64,000 nucleotides of DNA from Alistipes sp. GTDB lineage: Bacteria; Bacteroidota; Bacteroidia; Bacteroidales; Rikenellaceae. Location of the stretch: assembly GCA_017398045.1 (NCBI GenBank), contig JAFQHI010000009.1:62001-126000 (forward strand), given 5' to 3'. Both the position numbers and the translations under genes were made by a program. Shown here piece by piece: positions 18,846 to 28,259 of the stretch (position 1 is its first letter; each line of letters begins with the position of its first letter). The notes under the pieces are model-generated. The model made no database searches. It was not told where the DNA came from and saw nothing but the letters and a program-made list of their open reading frames with translations.

Positions 18846-20420
18846 TTAGAAGGCAAAGTTGCAATTCTCCAGTCTGAGGTGCTGATTCTGCTCACCCGAA
18901 AGCTCGGTTTTCAACACTCCGCCATCGACCGTAAGGTGGAAATTCTCCAGCGTCAGGTTGCGCACATCGGTCACGCGGAACTCCTCTTTATTGGTAATAA
19001 CCTTGAAGTTACGCAATGTCACCCCATCGGCATCGACCATATCCACCACATAGGGCTTCGGCTGGGGTTTGTAATGGCCGTAAGCCGATTGCGACTCATC
19101 GCGACGCGTATCGGCCTGCACGTTCTCAATCAGGATATGCTTGGCGGGGCTTTCGGGAATACCCTGCACATAGAGGAGCATACGGCAACCCTCCACCTCG
19201 ATATCGCGAATCGTCACACCGCGGAACGAGGGGGTGAGGTGCGTCAGGGGCGGTGCGGGCAGGCGCGAGGCCAGACCGCCCACAAAATTCGACGTGCCGA
19301 GCATCTCCCAGGCCATCGCCTCGGCCTCGGTCTTGAGGCGCACACGCTCGAAGTAGAGGTTCTCGCCACCGCCACCGCGCGGACGACGGGTCTTGAGACG
19401 AAGACCTACGCGCGTACCCTCGCACACGCAGTCGTGGGCATAGACATTACGGCACCAGCCGCCCGTCTCCGAGCCGACCGTAAGGCCACCCATACCACGC
19501 AGAGCCAAGCAGTTACGCACCACGATATGCTCCGAGGGGCGACCCACGCGATAGCCGAATTCGTTGCGACCGCCTTTGACGGCAATGTTATCATCACCGC
19601 AGTCCGTAGTCACATACTCCACCAGCACATAGCGGCAGCAGGTGATATCCACCCCATCGCCACAAGGCTGACCGAACGACGAAATGCTGATACCGCGAAT
19701 GATGACATTTTCGCAATAGACCGGGGCTACGTTCCAGAAGGCCGTCTGCTCGAACGAGACCCCCTCAAGATAGACATTTTTGCAATTGATAGGCCCGAAG
19801 AAGGTCGGGAGCTGAATCATACGGCCCTCTTTGCCGTCGAAAATACGCTCCTCGACCGGCGTATCGGGGTCAATTTCACCATCGTTTTGCGGACGACCCT
19901 GACGAATCGAACCCCCTTGAGCGGGGCCAATCAGGCGACCTTTACCCGTGAGGGCGATATTCTCCGCACCGTTGGCGTAGATGCAGGCACCGAGCGAATA
20001 GAGTTCCACCCCCGCATTGGTCGTAAAGACCACCGGCAGGAAGTCCTTCACCTCACCGCTGAAACGCACCGTCACACCCTCCTCGGTATGGAGTTCGACG
20101 TTGCTTTTCAGCGTGATACGGCCCGTTAGATATTCACCTTTGGTCAGCGTTACGCGACCTCCGCCCGCCTTCGAAAGGCGGTCGATAGCCTTCTGAATCT
20201 CGCGGGTCTGCATCCGCCCATCCGGAGCGGGTTGCAGCTTCACCTCGCGGTTGGGGAAGGTCGGTTTTTGCAGTTGGGGCATATAGAACGGGGCCTCAAT
20301 CGGGGCAATCGTTGCGGGCAGCGCGGCGGCACCCACCTCACCGGCCGTCGGGATATGCACCCCGCCGGCCGTCGCGCTCCACGCGATCAGGCTCAAAGCG
20401 ATACCAAGCAGTCGTTTCAT
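18846..20420 (-). CDS. GH28 polygalacturonase-like protein
   Basis: A 524-residue secreted right-handed beta-helix protein, signal peptide MKRLLGIALSLIAWSATA. GH28 enzymes hydrolyse galacturonic-acid linkages in pectin. A conserved TTDCGDDNIAVKGG (about 273-286) supplies the Asp cluster, and VGSETGG matches the region after the family's GHG motif. Where GH28 members usually have a Gly-His-Gly-Gly segment the sequence reads GMGG, so the conserved His is Met; activity may be altered. It lies 12 bp after the cyclophilin gene in one transcript. Pectin context is consistent with PL1 at 61536 and the downstream RG-II-like operon. Confidence 0.85.
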   Translation of the reverse strand: MKRLLGIALSLIAWSATAGGVHIPTAGEVGAAALPATIAPIEAPFYMPQLQKPTFPNREVKLQPAPDGRMQTREIQKAIDRLSKAGGGRVTLTKGEYLTGRITLKSNVELHTEEGVTVRFSGEVKDFLPVVFTTNAGVELYSLGACIYANGAENIALTGKGRLIGPAQGGSIRQGRPQNDGEIDPDTPVEERIFDGKEGRMIQLPTFFGPINCKNVYLEGVSFEQTAFWNVAPVYCENVIIRGISISSFGQPCGDGVDITCCRYVLVEYVTTDCGDDNIAVKGGRNEFGYRVGRPSEHIVVRNCLALRGMGGLTVGSETGGWCRNVYAHDCVCEGTRVGLRLKTRRPRGGGGENLYFERVRLKTEAEAMAWEMLGTSNFVGGLASRLPAPPLTHLTPSFRGVTIRDIEVEGCRMLLYVQGIPESPAKHILIENVQADTRRDESQSAYGHYKPQPKPYVVDMVDADGVTLRNFKVITNKEEFRVTDVRNLTLENFHLTVDGGVLKTELSGEQNQHLRLENCNFAF

Positions 20421-20432
20421 GGCTGCACGCGC

Positions 20433-21005
20433 TTATTGTTCGATGATGCGAATCGAGAGAATCTTATCGCCCGGACGGATATCGTCAATCACATCCACCC
20501 CTTCGACGACCTTACCGAAGCAGGTGTGGCGGCCGTCCAGATGCTGCGTATTTTGGCGGTTGTGGCAGATGAAGAACTGCGAGCCACCCGTATCCTTACC
20601 GGCATGAGCCATCGACAGCACACCGCGGTCGTGGTATTGACGCGGAGCCGACGTCTCGCACTTGATGCGGTAGCCCGGGCCACCCGTACCGTCGCCCTTC
20701 GGGCAGCCGCCCTGAATCACGAAGTCGGGAATCACGCGGTGGAACGTAAGGCCGTCGTAGAAGTTGTGGTTGGCCAAATCGACAAAGTTCTGCACCGTGC
20801 CGGGGGTCTCGGCCGTGTAGAGTTCGGCCTTCATCGTACCCTTCTCGGTCTCGATGACGGCATACTGAATTTTTTGTGTCATAGTCGTAGTGTGTTGGAT
20901 TTGTTCGTTCAAAGCGGCCTCTTTGCGACCCAACGAGGTCCACAAAAGGAGAATCGTAGCGGCCAAAACGGCCAGCAACAGGAGAAATTTTACCGATGTT
21001 CGCAT
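20433..21005 (-). CDS. Cyclophilin-type peptidyl-prolyl isomerase, membrane anchored
   Basis: A 190-residue proline isomerase. N-terminal hydrophobic segment (about 7-23, [17 protein letters not shown]) acts as signal anchor, then the cyclophilin fold from about 46: [32 protein letters not shown] and [15 protein letters not shown]. An internal ATG ([15 protein letters not shown], about residue 42) exactly begins the fold, so a soluble form could also be made. It is first in a two-gene unit with GH28; the functional link is unclear. Confidence 0.9.
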   Translation of the reverse strand: MRTSVKFLLLLAVLAATILLLWTSLGRKEAALNEQIQHTTTMTQKIQYAVIETEKGTMKAELYTAETPGTVQNFVDLANHNFYDGLTFHRVIPDFVIQGGCPKGDGTGGPGYRIKCETSAPRQYHDRGVLSMAHAGKDTGGSQFFICHNRQNTQHLDGRHTCFGKVVEGVDVIDDIRPGDKILSIRIIEQ

Positions 21006-21025
21006 AGCTGAAGCTTACTTTTTAG

Positions 21026-21033
21026 CAAAGATA
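21026..21033 (-). promoter_or_regulatory. -7 element of the cyclophilin-GH28 unit
   Basis: TATCTTTG on the minus strand 21 bp before the ATG at 21005. Confidence 0.6.
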
Positions 21034-21132
21034 CGCGCTTTTTGGCACAAAGCGAAACGCAATCCCGATTTTTTTGTGTATCTTGCCATAGATTTCGAAT
21101 CACCACATTGACCAAACACACAATTAACCAAG

Positions 21133-23622
21133 ATGAAGATAGCAAAACTCCTGATTTGTGCGGCTCTCTGTATCGCGTGCGCGCACACGGCACAAGCGCA
21201 CCAGCGCGTAGAGGCGGGTCGTTTGAAGCTCTGGTACAAGCAGCCGGCCTCGAATTGGAACGAGGCACTGCCCGTGGGCAACGGCCGACTGGGTGCCATG
21301 ATTTTCGGCACGGCCGATGACGAGCTGCTGCAACTGAACGAAAACACGCTCTACAGCGGTGACCCCGAGAGCCGTTGGGACGAGTTGGATATCACCGCGA
21401 CCTACCCCGAGATGGTCGCGCTGCTCGAAAGCGGCAAATACCTCGAGGCGGCCGAGCTGCTCAAGCAGTGGACGGGTCGCCTGCACGAGTGTTACCAGCC
21501 CCTGGGCGATTGGCACATCCACGACTACCGCGGCGGCAAGGCCAAGAGCTACCGTCGTTACCTCGACCTGGAGCGTTCGGTGGCCACCGTGCAGTTCGAG
21601 CGCGACAACTACAAATTCCGTCGCGAGATTTTCGCCTCGCACCCCGATAAGGTGATTGTCATGCGCCTGACGACCGACTGCCCGGTAGGTTGGGACATCG
21701 CGCTGCGCCTCTCGTCGCCCCATCCCGTGAAGAGCAAGATTGATGCCCGCAAGGGAATACTCTCGATGGGCGGACAGGCTCCGGGGCGCGTGGACCGTCG
21801 CAACTATTCGGACTTTGAGGCGTGGGGACATGAGGCACGCCACCCCTACCTCTTCAACGAGGATGGCTCGCGCACGGGTAAGCCCCGCGTGCTGTATGGC
21901 GAGGATATCGACCACCGCGGTATGTTCTTCGAGGGTCGTCTCGAGGTGCGCGTTTCGAATCCCAAATCGATGACCGATATGGGTGGCCAGCTCCGTATTC
22001 GGGGCGAGAAGGAGATTCTGCTGATTTTCTCGGCCGCCACGAGCTATAACGGCCCCTTCCGCAGCCCCTCGACCGATGGCGTGGATGCCGTAAAAAAGGC
22101 CGAAGAGCCGCTCAAGGCCCTCCGCACGAAGAGCTACGAAAAGATGCTCGCAGACCATGTGGCCGATTACCAGTCGCTCTTCAACCGCCTCTCGCTGACC
22201 CTGCCGTCGGATGCCGAAGCCGAGCTGTTGCCGACCGACCAGCGCATCCAGCGTTTTGCCCGCCAATTCCGTGCAACGGGCGCACCGACCGACCAGGAGT
22301 TGGTGACGCTCCTCTTCCAATATGGCCGTTATCTGATGATTAGCGGCTCGCGCGAGGGCGGACAGCCCCTCAACCTGCAAGGCATCTGGAACAAAGACCT
22401 CATCCCCTCGTGGAATTCGGGCTACACGGCCAACATCAACATCGAGATGAACTATTGGCCTTCGGAGGTGGCCAACCTCTCGGAGTGCCACCGTCCCTTC
22501 CTCGAGATGATTAAGGAGTGTGCCGAGACGGGACGCGAGACGGCTCGCAAGATGTACCATCGTCGCGGCTGGGTGGGTCACCACAACTGCTCGATTTGGC
22601 GCGAAACATTCCCCAACGATGGCGGTGCCGCCACGGTCTTCTGGCCGATGATGGGTGCCTGGTTCTCGTCGCACCTCTGGGAACACTACGCCTACACGGG
22701 CGACAAGGAGTTCCTCACGAAGGAGGCCTATCCCGTCATGAAAGGGGCTTCGGAGTTCTTCCTCGATTGGCTCATTCAGGACAAGGATGGCTATTGGATT
22801 ACCCCCGTCAGCACCTCACCCGAGAATCTCTTCCTGGTGCCGGGTACGGACCAGGCCTGCGGTGTTTCGCAAGGCTCGACGGGCGATATGTCGATGATTC
22901 GTGACCTCTTCACGCACACGCTCCGCGCGGCCGAGATTGCCGACGTGGATGCACCGCTACGCGACACGTTGCAGATGCGCCTACAGCAGTTGCTCCCCTT
23001 CCGCGTGGGAGCCTTCGGCCGTCTGCAAGAGTGGAACAAGGATTTCATGGACCAGGATATCCACCACCGCCACGTGACGCACCTCGTTTCGCTCTATCCC
23101 TTCGACCAAATCACCCCTGCAACGCCCGACCTCTTTGCGGCTGCCCGCCAGACGCTCGAGATTCGCGGTGACGAGGCCACGGGCTGGTCGAGCGGCTGGA
23201 AAATCAACCTCTGGGCGCGTCTGCTGGATGGGGAGCGCGCCTATAAACTCATCGGCACGCTGTTGCGCCCCGTGGGCTTTGGCCCCCAGGTGGAGCAGTC
23301 GTCGGGTGGCGGCGTCTATATGAACCTCTTCGACGCCCATCCCCCTTTCCAAATCGACGGCAACTTCGGTCTGACGGCCGGTGTCTGCGAGATGCTGATG
23401 CAGAGCCATGAGGGGGCTATCCACCTCATGCCTGCCGTACCGGCAGCCTGGCGCACGGGTTCGATTCGCGGTCTGAAGGCACGTGGCGGCTACACGATTG
23501 ACATGACGTGGTGTGACGGCACGGTGACCGAGCTGAAGATTCACTCCCAAACGGGCAAGCGGTGCGAGGTGCGCTCCTCGTGGAGACTGCCCGAAGGGGA
23601 TTACTTTGTCAATTGTCAATAA
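21133..23622 (+). CDS. GH95 alpha-L-fucosidase/alpha-L-galactosidase
   Basis: An 829-residue secreted enzyme (signal MKIAKLLICAALCIACAHTAQA), full length for GH95: N-terminal beta-sandwich from WYKQPASNWNEALPVGNGRLGAM, linker, (alpha/alpha)6 barrel with NLQGIWN and NINIEMNYWPSE (about 414-452; the Asn pair that activates water), the acid-Glu segment TSPENLF (about 560), and DAHPPFQIDGNFG near 735-747. Family members cleave terminal alpha-L-fucose or, in some pectin loci, alpha-L-galactose. First gene of the 12-kb operon; next gene 33 bp away. Neighbours favour a rhamnogalacturonan-II role. Confidence 0.92.
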   Translation: MKIAKLLICAALCIACAHTAQAHQRVEAGRLKLWYKQPASNWNEALPVGNGRLGAMIFGTADDELLQLNENTLYSGDPESRWDELDITATYPEMVALLESGKYLEAAELLKQWTGRLHECYQPLGDWHIHDYRGGKAKSYRRYLDLERSVATVQFERDNYKFRREIFASHPDKVIVMRLTTDCPVGWDIALRLSSPHPVKSKIDARKGILSMGGQAPGRVDRRNYSDFEAWGHEARHPYLFNEDGSRTGKPRVLYGEDIDHRGMFFEGRLEVRVSNPKSMTDMGGQLRIRGEKEILLIFSAATSYNGPFRSPSTDGVDAVKKAEEPLKALRTKSYEKMLADHVADYQSLFNRLSLTLPSDAEAELLPTDQRIQRFARQFRATGAPTDQELVTLLFQYGRYLMISGSREGGQPLNLQGIWNKDLIPSWNSGYTANINIEMNYWPSEVANLSECHRPFLEMIKECAETGRETARKMYHRRGWVGHHNCSIWRETFPNDGGAATVFWPMMGAWFSSHLWEHYAYTGDKEFLTKEAYPVMKGASEFFLDWLIQDKDGYWITPVSTSPENLFLVPGTDQACGVSQGSTGDMSMIRDLFTHTLRAAEIADVDAPLRDTLQMRLQQLLPFRVGAFGRLQEWNKDFMDQDIHHRHVTHLVSLYPFDQITPATPDLFAAARQTLEIRGDEATGWSSGWKINLWARLLDGERAYKLIGTLLRPVGFGPQVEQSSGGGVYMNLFDAHPPFQIDGNFGLTAGVCEMLMQSHEGAIHLMPAVPAAWRTGSIRGLKARGGYTIDMTWCDGTVTELKIHSQTGKRCEVRSSWRLPEGDYFVNCQ

Positions 23623-23655
23623 GCGAAATAACAATCAACTAAAAACCACTATACC

Positions 23656-25596
23656 ATGAAAAAACAACTCCTTTTGGGTGCTTTGCTGCTCGGCGGTCTG
23701 CTGTGGACGCCGCGCGTAGAGGCACAACAGGTTATCGAGGCAACGCCCGAGACCTTCAACGAGGCCGTAGCGGCATTGCGCAAGGCGGTCAAAAAGCAAA
23801 AAGAGGATGTCGAGCTTCGCCTGCATGGCGGTACCTACTTCCTGCAGGAGCCGCTTCTGATTGACGAGACGCTGGGCGGCAAGAACGGCAAGAGCGTAAA
23901 GTTCGCCTCGGTGAAGGGCGAAGAGGCCATCTTGAGCGGTGGCGTCGAGATTACGGCCTGGGAGCAGGTGCAGGGCAACCTTTACAAGGCCCCCTTCAAA
24001 CACGACAAGAAGCTCCGCACCCTCATCGTGGGTGGCAAACGCGCCCGCATGGCCGGTATGAACGAACCGGTGAAGGCACTCGGCAGCTATGGCGAAATCG
24101 AGATTACGGGCAACGAGGCCTGGGCCTTCGGTGCCGGTAAGACCCCCAAAGGCATCCGCTTCGAGCAGAGTGCCGAGGTGATGCCCTATCGCAACCCCGA
24201 AGATGTGGAGCTGATTCAAAACAACGTCTGGACCGAGAAGATTCTCTGCGCTGCCGACGTGCAGAAATGGGGCAAGGAGATTGCCATCGAGTTGCAGCAG
24301 CCCTACTCGGCCATCCTGAACTCGCTGGCATGGGCCGGTAAGACGAAGTTCGAGGGTTCGTTCCTCATTCGCAACGCCTTCGAGCTGCTCGATGAGCCGG
24401 GTGAGTTCTACTTCGACCGCGCCGAGCAGACGATTTACTACATGAGCCATGGCGAGCATCCGGCCGACGTGAAGGTCATCGCCCCGATGACCGAGGGTCT
24501 TATTCGCATTCAGGGTTCGAGCTGCTCGTCGAACGTGGAGAACGTCACCATTGAAAACCTCACCTTCTCCTACGATGCCTGGAATCTGGTCGATATCGAG
24601 GGTTCGCACGGCTTTGGCGGCATCCAGACGCTGGGCCTGGCGATGAAGTACATCCCCGACGGCAACTGGCACCCCACGAAATACAACAGCGTCGATGTTC
24701 CCGACGGCACGATTCAGGTCGAGAATGCCACGGGCATCCGCATCATCCGCAACCGCTTCCTGCACCTGGGTTCGGCCGTGGCCGTGAATATGGCCAACGA
24801 TGTGACTCATTCGGAGGTGGTGGGCAACCTCTTCAACGACTGCCTGGGTAATGCCGTGGCCGTGGGTCACCCCCAGCACTACGAAATCGGCGATGGCGAG
24901 AAGGGTGCCGTCTATGCACCGGGTATCGAGGGGCTGTGCCAGCATATCGATATCTCGAACAACCTGATTCGCAACGTCTCGCTCGACTTCCGCCAGGTGG
25001 AGGCCATCGTAGGTTTCTTCTGCAAGAACGTGAAGATTGACCACAACGACATCTATGGCACCCCCTACGGCGCGATTGCGCTGGGTTGGTGGTGGGGCAA
25101 CGCCCGCATCCCCGAGTCGAAGAATGCCGGTGAGAACTCCATCAGCTACAACCGTTGCGGCCATACGCACACGATGCTGACCGATGGCGGTATCATCTAT
25201 ATGCTCGGCCGTCAGCCGGGTTCGGTGGCACGTCGCAACTACCTCTTCGATGGTCCGCGCTGCATCTATCCCGATGACGGTTCGTCGGGTTGGCTCATCG
25301 AGGAGAATTTCGTTGTGAGCCTCTACCAACTCTGGTTGCACATCGACTCGGACCGCAACTACGAAATCACGATGCGCAACAACCACGTCAAGGATAACCG
25401 CCTCTGCAACAGCGGCAACGGCACCATCATCGAGGGTACGAAGGTCTATCGCAACATCCCCTTCGGCGACGAGGCTCTGGCCATTCAGGACGGTTCGGGC
25501 TTAAGCCACGAGTATCACGACCTGATGCCCGAGAAGGAGTATGAACCGATTATGGTGATTCCGACCGTGGGCGCAAAGCGCAAAGCGGTGTTCTAA
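23656..25596 (+). CDS. Secreted right-handed beta-helix protein, GH141-like
   Basis: A 646-residue secreted protein (signal MKKQLLLGALLLGGLLWTPRVEAQ). N-terminus LRLHGGTYFLQEPLLID followed by an insert domain, then parallel beta-helix coils from about 290 (NVTIENLTFSYDAW, IRIIRNRFLHLG, HIDISNNLIRNVS, VKIDHNDIYGTPYGAI). The layout resembles GH141, the family of the B. thetaiotaomicron rhamnogalacturonan-II fucosidase BT1002; other beta-helix hydrolase families cannot be ruled out by eye. No lipobox. It lies between GH95 and a propeller enzyme in the same operon, supporting a glycan-cleaving role. Confidence 0.7.
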   Translation: MKKQLLLGALLLGGLLWTPRVEAQQVIEATPETFNEAVAALRKAVKKQKEDVELRLHGGTYFLQEPLLIDETLGGKNGKSVKFASVKGEEAILSGGVEITAWEQVQGNLYKAPFKHDKKLRTLIVGGKRARMAGMNEPVKALGSYGEIEITGNEAWAFGAGKTPKGIRFEQSAEVMPYRNPEDVELIQNNVWTEKILCAADVQKWGKEIAIELQQPYSAILNSLAWAGKTKFEGSFLIRNAFELLDEPGEFYFDRAEQTIYYMSHGEHPADVKVIAPMTEGLIRIQGSSCSSNVENVTIENLTFSYDAWNLVDIEGSHGFGGIQTLGLAMKYIPDGNWHPTKYNSVDVPDGTIQVENATGIRIIRNRFLHLGSAVAVNMANDVTHSEVVGNLFNDCLGNAVAVGHPQHYEIGDGEKGAVYAPGIEGLCQHIDISNNLIRNVSLDFRQVEAIVGFFCKNVKIDHNDIYGTPYGAIALGWWWGNARIPESKNAGENSISYNRCGHTHTMLTDGGIIYMLGRQPGSVARRNYLFDGPRCIYPDDGSSGWLIEENFVVSLYQLWLHIDSDRNYEITMRNNHVKDNRLCNSGNGTIIEGTKVYRNIPFGDEALAIQDGSGLSHEYHDLMPEKEYEPIMVIPTVGAKRKAVF

Positions 25597-25601
25597 ACGA
25601 A

Positions 25602-25656
25602 TGTAGAATTTAGCATGTAGAATTCAAAATTAGATTCCAAAATTAGTATTTAGCAT
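25602..25656. repeat. TAGAATT-type short repeat inside the operon
   Basis: Degenerate TAGAATTTAGCATG/TAGAATTCAAAATTA units fill most of the 67-bp gap between two operon genes; same family as 1652-1704 and 8860-8893. Confidence 0.6.
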
Positions 25657-25663
25657 TATCACT

Positions 25664-27307
25664 ATGAAGGTTTTACGATATATGGCCGTGGCTCTTTTGG
25701 CCATGTGCGCCCTCACGGCAACGGCATCGAGCCACTATAAGACAGCCCCTTACAGCGTAGTAAAGGGCGGTAAGTCGTTCACCACCGACCACTATGTAAA
25801 CCCCTTTGCAGGCTCAAAGCGCAGCGTGTTGGATTTGGCCGTCGAGCTGGAAGGGATGCAGGGTTTCCGCCTTGCAGTCAATGAAAAGGGTGCGATGCAG
25901 CCCGCCACCATCGAGCTGCAACTCCGCCGCTCGGGTAACCTGCTTGTAGCCGCCACCTCGCGCAAGGCCATCGAGGCCGTGGCTTGGGGCAAAGGCAAGC
26001 TCAACGCCACCCCCGCACTGAAACAGGCCCTGCGCATCACCGAGCTGCCCGCGATGGACATCTACGCCATCCGCTATGGAGCCGGCAAGCAGAGCTTCAC
26101 CATTCCCGAGGGGATGCAGGGTCAGGTAGCCGTAGTCGGTTTCACCTCCGTCAGCACCTTTACGGGCCGTGATGCGGAGCTGGCCACGGGCGAGAAGTAT
26201 CCCGCCTTTGTCATCGAGGGTTTCTCGGAGCTGCCTGCGTTGTTTGACATCATCGGTGGTCAGGACGACCCCGTGGTGAACGAGGGTATGCCCGGTACGG
26301 AGGGCATCCAAGGCGGTTTCGAGGGTGGCCAGATGATTAAGCTGGGCGACACCTACCATATGTTCCCCACCGAGCGTGCCGGTGAAATTGGCGAGCCGGC
26401 CCGTTTCGACCGCATCAAGACCCGCATCGGCCACTGGACGAGTAAGGATGCCATCCATTGGGAGCGTCAATCGACCCTCTATCAGTCGAGCGGTACGTAT
26501 GCCATCTCGCACTACGACCACCCGATGAACGACCGTCGTGCCGCCATCTGGAGCTATATGCCGATTTTCAACAAGGAGAAGAATCGCTGGCAGGGTCACT
26601 ACCTGGCCTATACGTGCGACTTCGACGTAGCTCCCAACCACTCGTTTGGCCGCATCTGGCGTTGCGAGTCGGTCGTAGAGGGCATCGAGGGCATCGGTGG
26701 TCCCTACCGCGACTGCGGCATCGTCATCGAGCCGGGTCTTGACAGTGAGCTGTGGGAGGGTCGCCAGGGCGTCGCCTCGTTCTTCCCCTACCAGGTGGGT
26801 GACAAGTGGTACGGCTTTATCAGCGGTGCCTACCCCTACAAGACCAAGGAGGATTACCCCTTTGGCGGCAAGCCGACCCATTGGTATGTCGGTCTGGCCG
26901 AGTCGGACAATTTGGAGGGTCCCTTCACGCGCATGAAGGAGCTGAACCCCATCACCTCGATTCACCCCCGCTTTGTGGAGAACCCCATCGTTTCGCAACT
27001 GCCCAACGGTCTCTATATCGCCGTCTTCGACGGTGGTCCGGAGTGGCTCAACCTGCCGAACATGATTGCCTACACCCTCTCGAAGGATGGCATCAACTGG
27101 AGCGAAGCACACTACCTGCCGATTGACACGAAGGTGAAGAAGTGGTGGCACACGATGCGCACGCCGCTAGGTCTGATTCCCGAGGGCGATGACATCTACA
27201 CGATTGTCTATGCCGCCATCAACAACGATATGCGCTTCCACCCGATGGGTATGGTGCAGGTGAAACTCAACCGCGAGGTGTTGGAGGAGATTACGAAGAA
27301 ACTCTAA
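25664..27307 (+). CDS. Secreted beta-propeller protein, possible glycoside hydrolase (GH143-like hypothesis)
   Basis: A 547-residue secreted protein (signal MKVLRYMAVALLAMCALTATA). An N-terminal beta-sandwich-like region (about 35-180) is followed by a region with five-bladed propeller traits of GH43/GH32-like enzymes: GGQDDPVVNEG (about 203-213), GHWTSKDAIHWERQST, HYLAYTCDFD, YGFISGAYPY, VGLAESDNLEGPF and IAYTLSKDGINWSEA. Candidate acidic catalytic residues are the Asp pair in QDDP and later Asp/Glu, not proven. I do not recognise the family with confidence. Position 16 bp before a sugar-acid aldolase and next to GH95/GH141-like genes suggests it frees the acid sugar the operon imports, possibly Dha as for GH143. 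Confidence 0.6.
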   Translation: MKVLRYMAVALLAMCALTATASSHYKTAPYSVVKGGKSFTTDHYVNPFAGSKRSVLDLAVELEGMQGFRLAVNEKGAMQPATIELQLRRSGNLLVAATSRKAIEAVAWGKGKLNATPALKQALRITELPAMDIYAIRYGAGKQSFTIPEGMQGQVAVVGFTSVSTFTGRDAELATGEKYPAFVIEGFSELPALFDIIGGQDDPVVNEGMPGTEGIQGGFEGGQMIKLGDTYHMFPTERAGEIGEPARFDRIKTRIGHWTSKDAIHWERQSTLYQSSGTYAISHYDHPMNDRRAAIWSYMPIFNKEKNRWQGHYLAYTCDFDVAPNHSFGRIWRCESVVEGIEGIGGPYRDCGIVIEPGLDSELWEGRQGVASFFPYQVGDKWYGFISGAYPYKTKEDYPFGGKPTHWYVGLAESDNLEGPFTRMKELNPITSIHPRFVENPIVSQLPNGLYIAVFDGGPEWLNLPNMIAYTLSKDGINWSEAHYLPIDTKVKKWWHTMRTPLGLIPEGDDIYTIVYAAINNDMRFHPMGMVQVKLNREVLEEITKKL

Positions 27308-27323
27308 AAAACGAAAATACAAA

Positions 27324-28226
27324 ATGAGTAAGCGCAAGTATGCAGGCGTGGTCGTGCCGATGGCCACCCCTGTCAAGGGCGGTTCAGTCGATTTGGAGGC
27401 CACCCGTAAGATTATTCGCTCGTTTGTCGAGGCGGGCGTTGATGCCCTCGTGATGGGAACCACGGGCGAGGGCAACCTCGTACCGCAGGCCGAGGGTATC
27501 GAGATGGTACGCGCAGCTGTGGAGGCAGCCGACCATCGCATCACGATTTATGCCGGTGTCACGGGACTTTGCCTGAAGGAGCAACTCAAACAAATCGAGG
27601 GCTTCAAAGAGGCCGGAGCCGATGTCGCGGTGGCCATTCTGCCGAGCTATTATGCCCTCACCGAGGAGCAGATGGTGGCCTACTACACCGCTCTGGCCGA
27701 GGAGTCGGTCCTGCCCGTCATGCTCTACAACATCCTCGCCACGACCCACCTCTCAATTCCCGTCGATGCGGTGCGTAAGCTGGCCGCCCACCCCAACATC
27801 GTGGGTCTGAAGGATTCGGAGCGCGACCTGGAGCGCATGGCACAGTGCATTGCCGTAAGAAACGAGGCCGACGATTTCGCCTACTTCTGCGGCTGGGCTG
27901 CCCAATCGGCCCACTCGCTCGAGCTGGGTGCCGACGGCATCGTCCCCTCGACGGGTAACTTCGTGCCGAAGCACTTCCAAAAGCTCTATGAGGCCGCCGT
28001 TGCGGGCAACATGGAGGAGGCAAACCGCCTGCAGCAGCTCACCGACGAGATGGCCAAGGTCTATCAGCAGGGCCGTCCCCTGGGCAAGCAGCTGGCTGCC
28101 CTGAAGTGCATCATGCAGGGTCTCGAGCTTTGCACGACGGAGATGTTCGCCCCCCTGACGGAGCTTTCCGAGGAGGAGTATCAGACCATCCGCGAGCAGA
28201 TTGCCCAATTCGACCTCACTATTTAA
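27324..28226 (+). CDS. DapA/NAL-superfamily aldolase or dehydratase
   Basis: A 300-residue class I (Schiff-base) TIM-barrel enzyme. Seen: GTTGEG (about 46-51) carboxylate-binding loop, MLYNI (catalytic Tyr, about 135-139), and GLKDSERD (Schiff-base Lys, about 164-171). Superfamily members act on 2-oxo acids: N-acetylneuraminate lyase, KDG aldolase, dihydrodipicolinate synthase. The operon lacks lysine-biosynthesis genes and contains a transporter, dehydrogenase and acid-sugar kinase, so a catabolic 2-keto-3-deoxy sugar-acid aldolase is the best reading; 2-keto-3-deoxyaldonate dehydratase is the alternative. Released pyruvate plus an aldehyde would feed the next enzymes. Confidence 0.85.
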   Translation: MSKRKYAGVVVPMATPVKGGSVDLEATRKIIRSFVEAGVDALVMGTTGEGNLVPQAEGIEMVRAAVEAADHRITIYAGVTGLCLKEQLKQIEGFKEAGADVAVAILPSYYALTEEQMVAYYTALAEESVLPVMLYNILATTHLSIPVDAVRKLAAHPNIVGLKDSERDLERMAQCIAVRNEADDFAYFCGWAAQSAHSLELGADGIVPSTGNFVPKHFQKLYEAAVAGNMEEANRLQQLTDEMAKVYQQGRPLGKQLAALKCIMQGLELCTTEMFAPLTELSEEEYQTIREQIAQFDLTI

Positions 28227-28259
28227 CCCCCTAAAAACCCGACTTGTTAAGAAACCACT

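Noticed and set aside
27324..28226. DapA homologue as lysine-biosynthesis dihydrodipicolinate synthase
   Set aside because: No lysine gene nearby, and it is embedded between a secreted enzyme and a symporter; the superfamily has many catabolic members.
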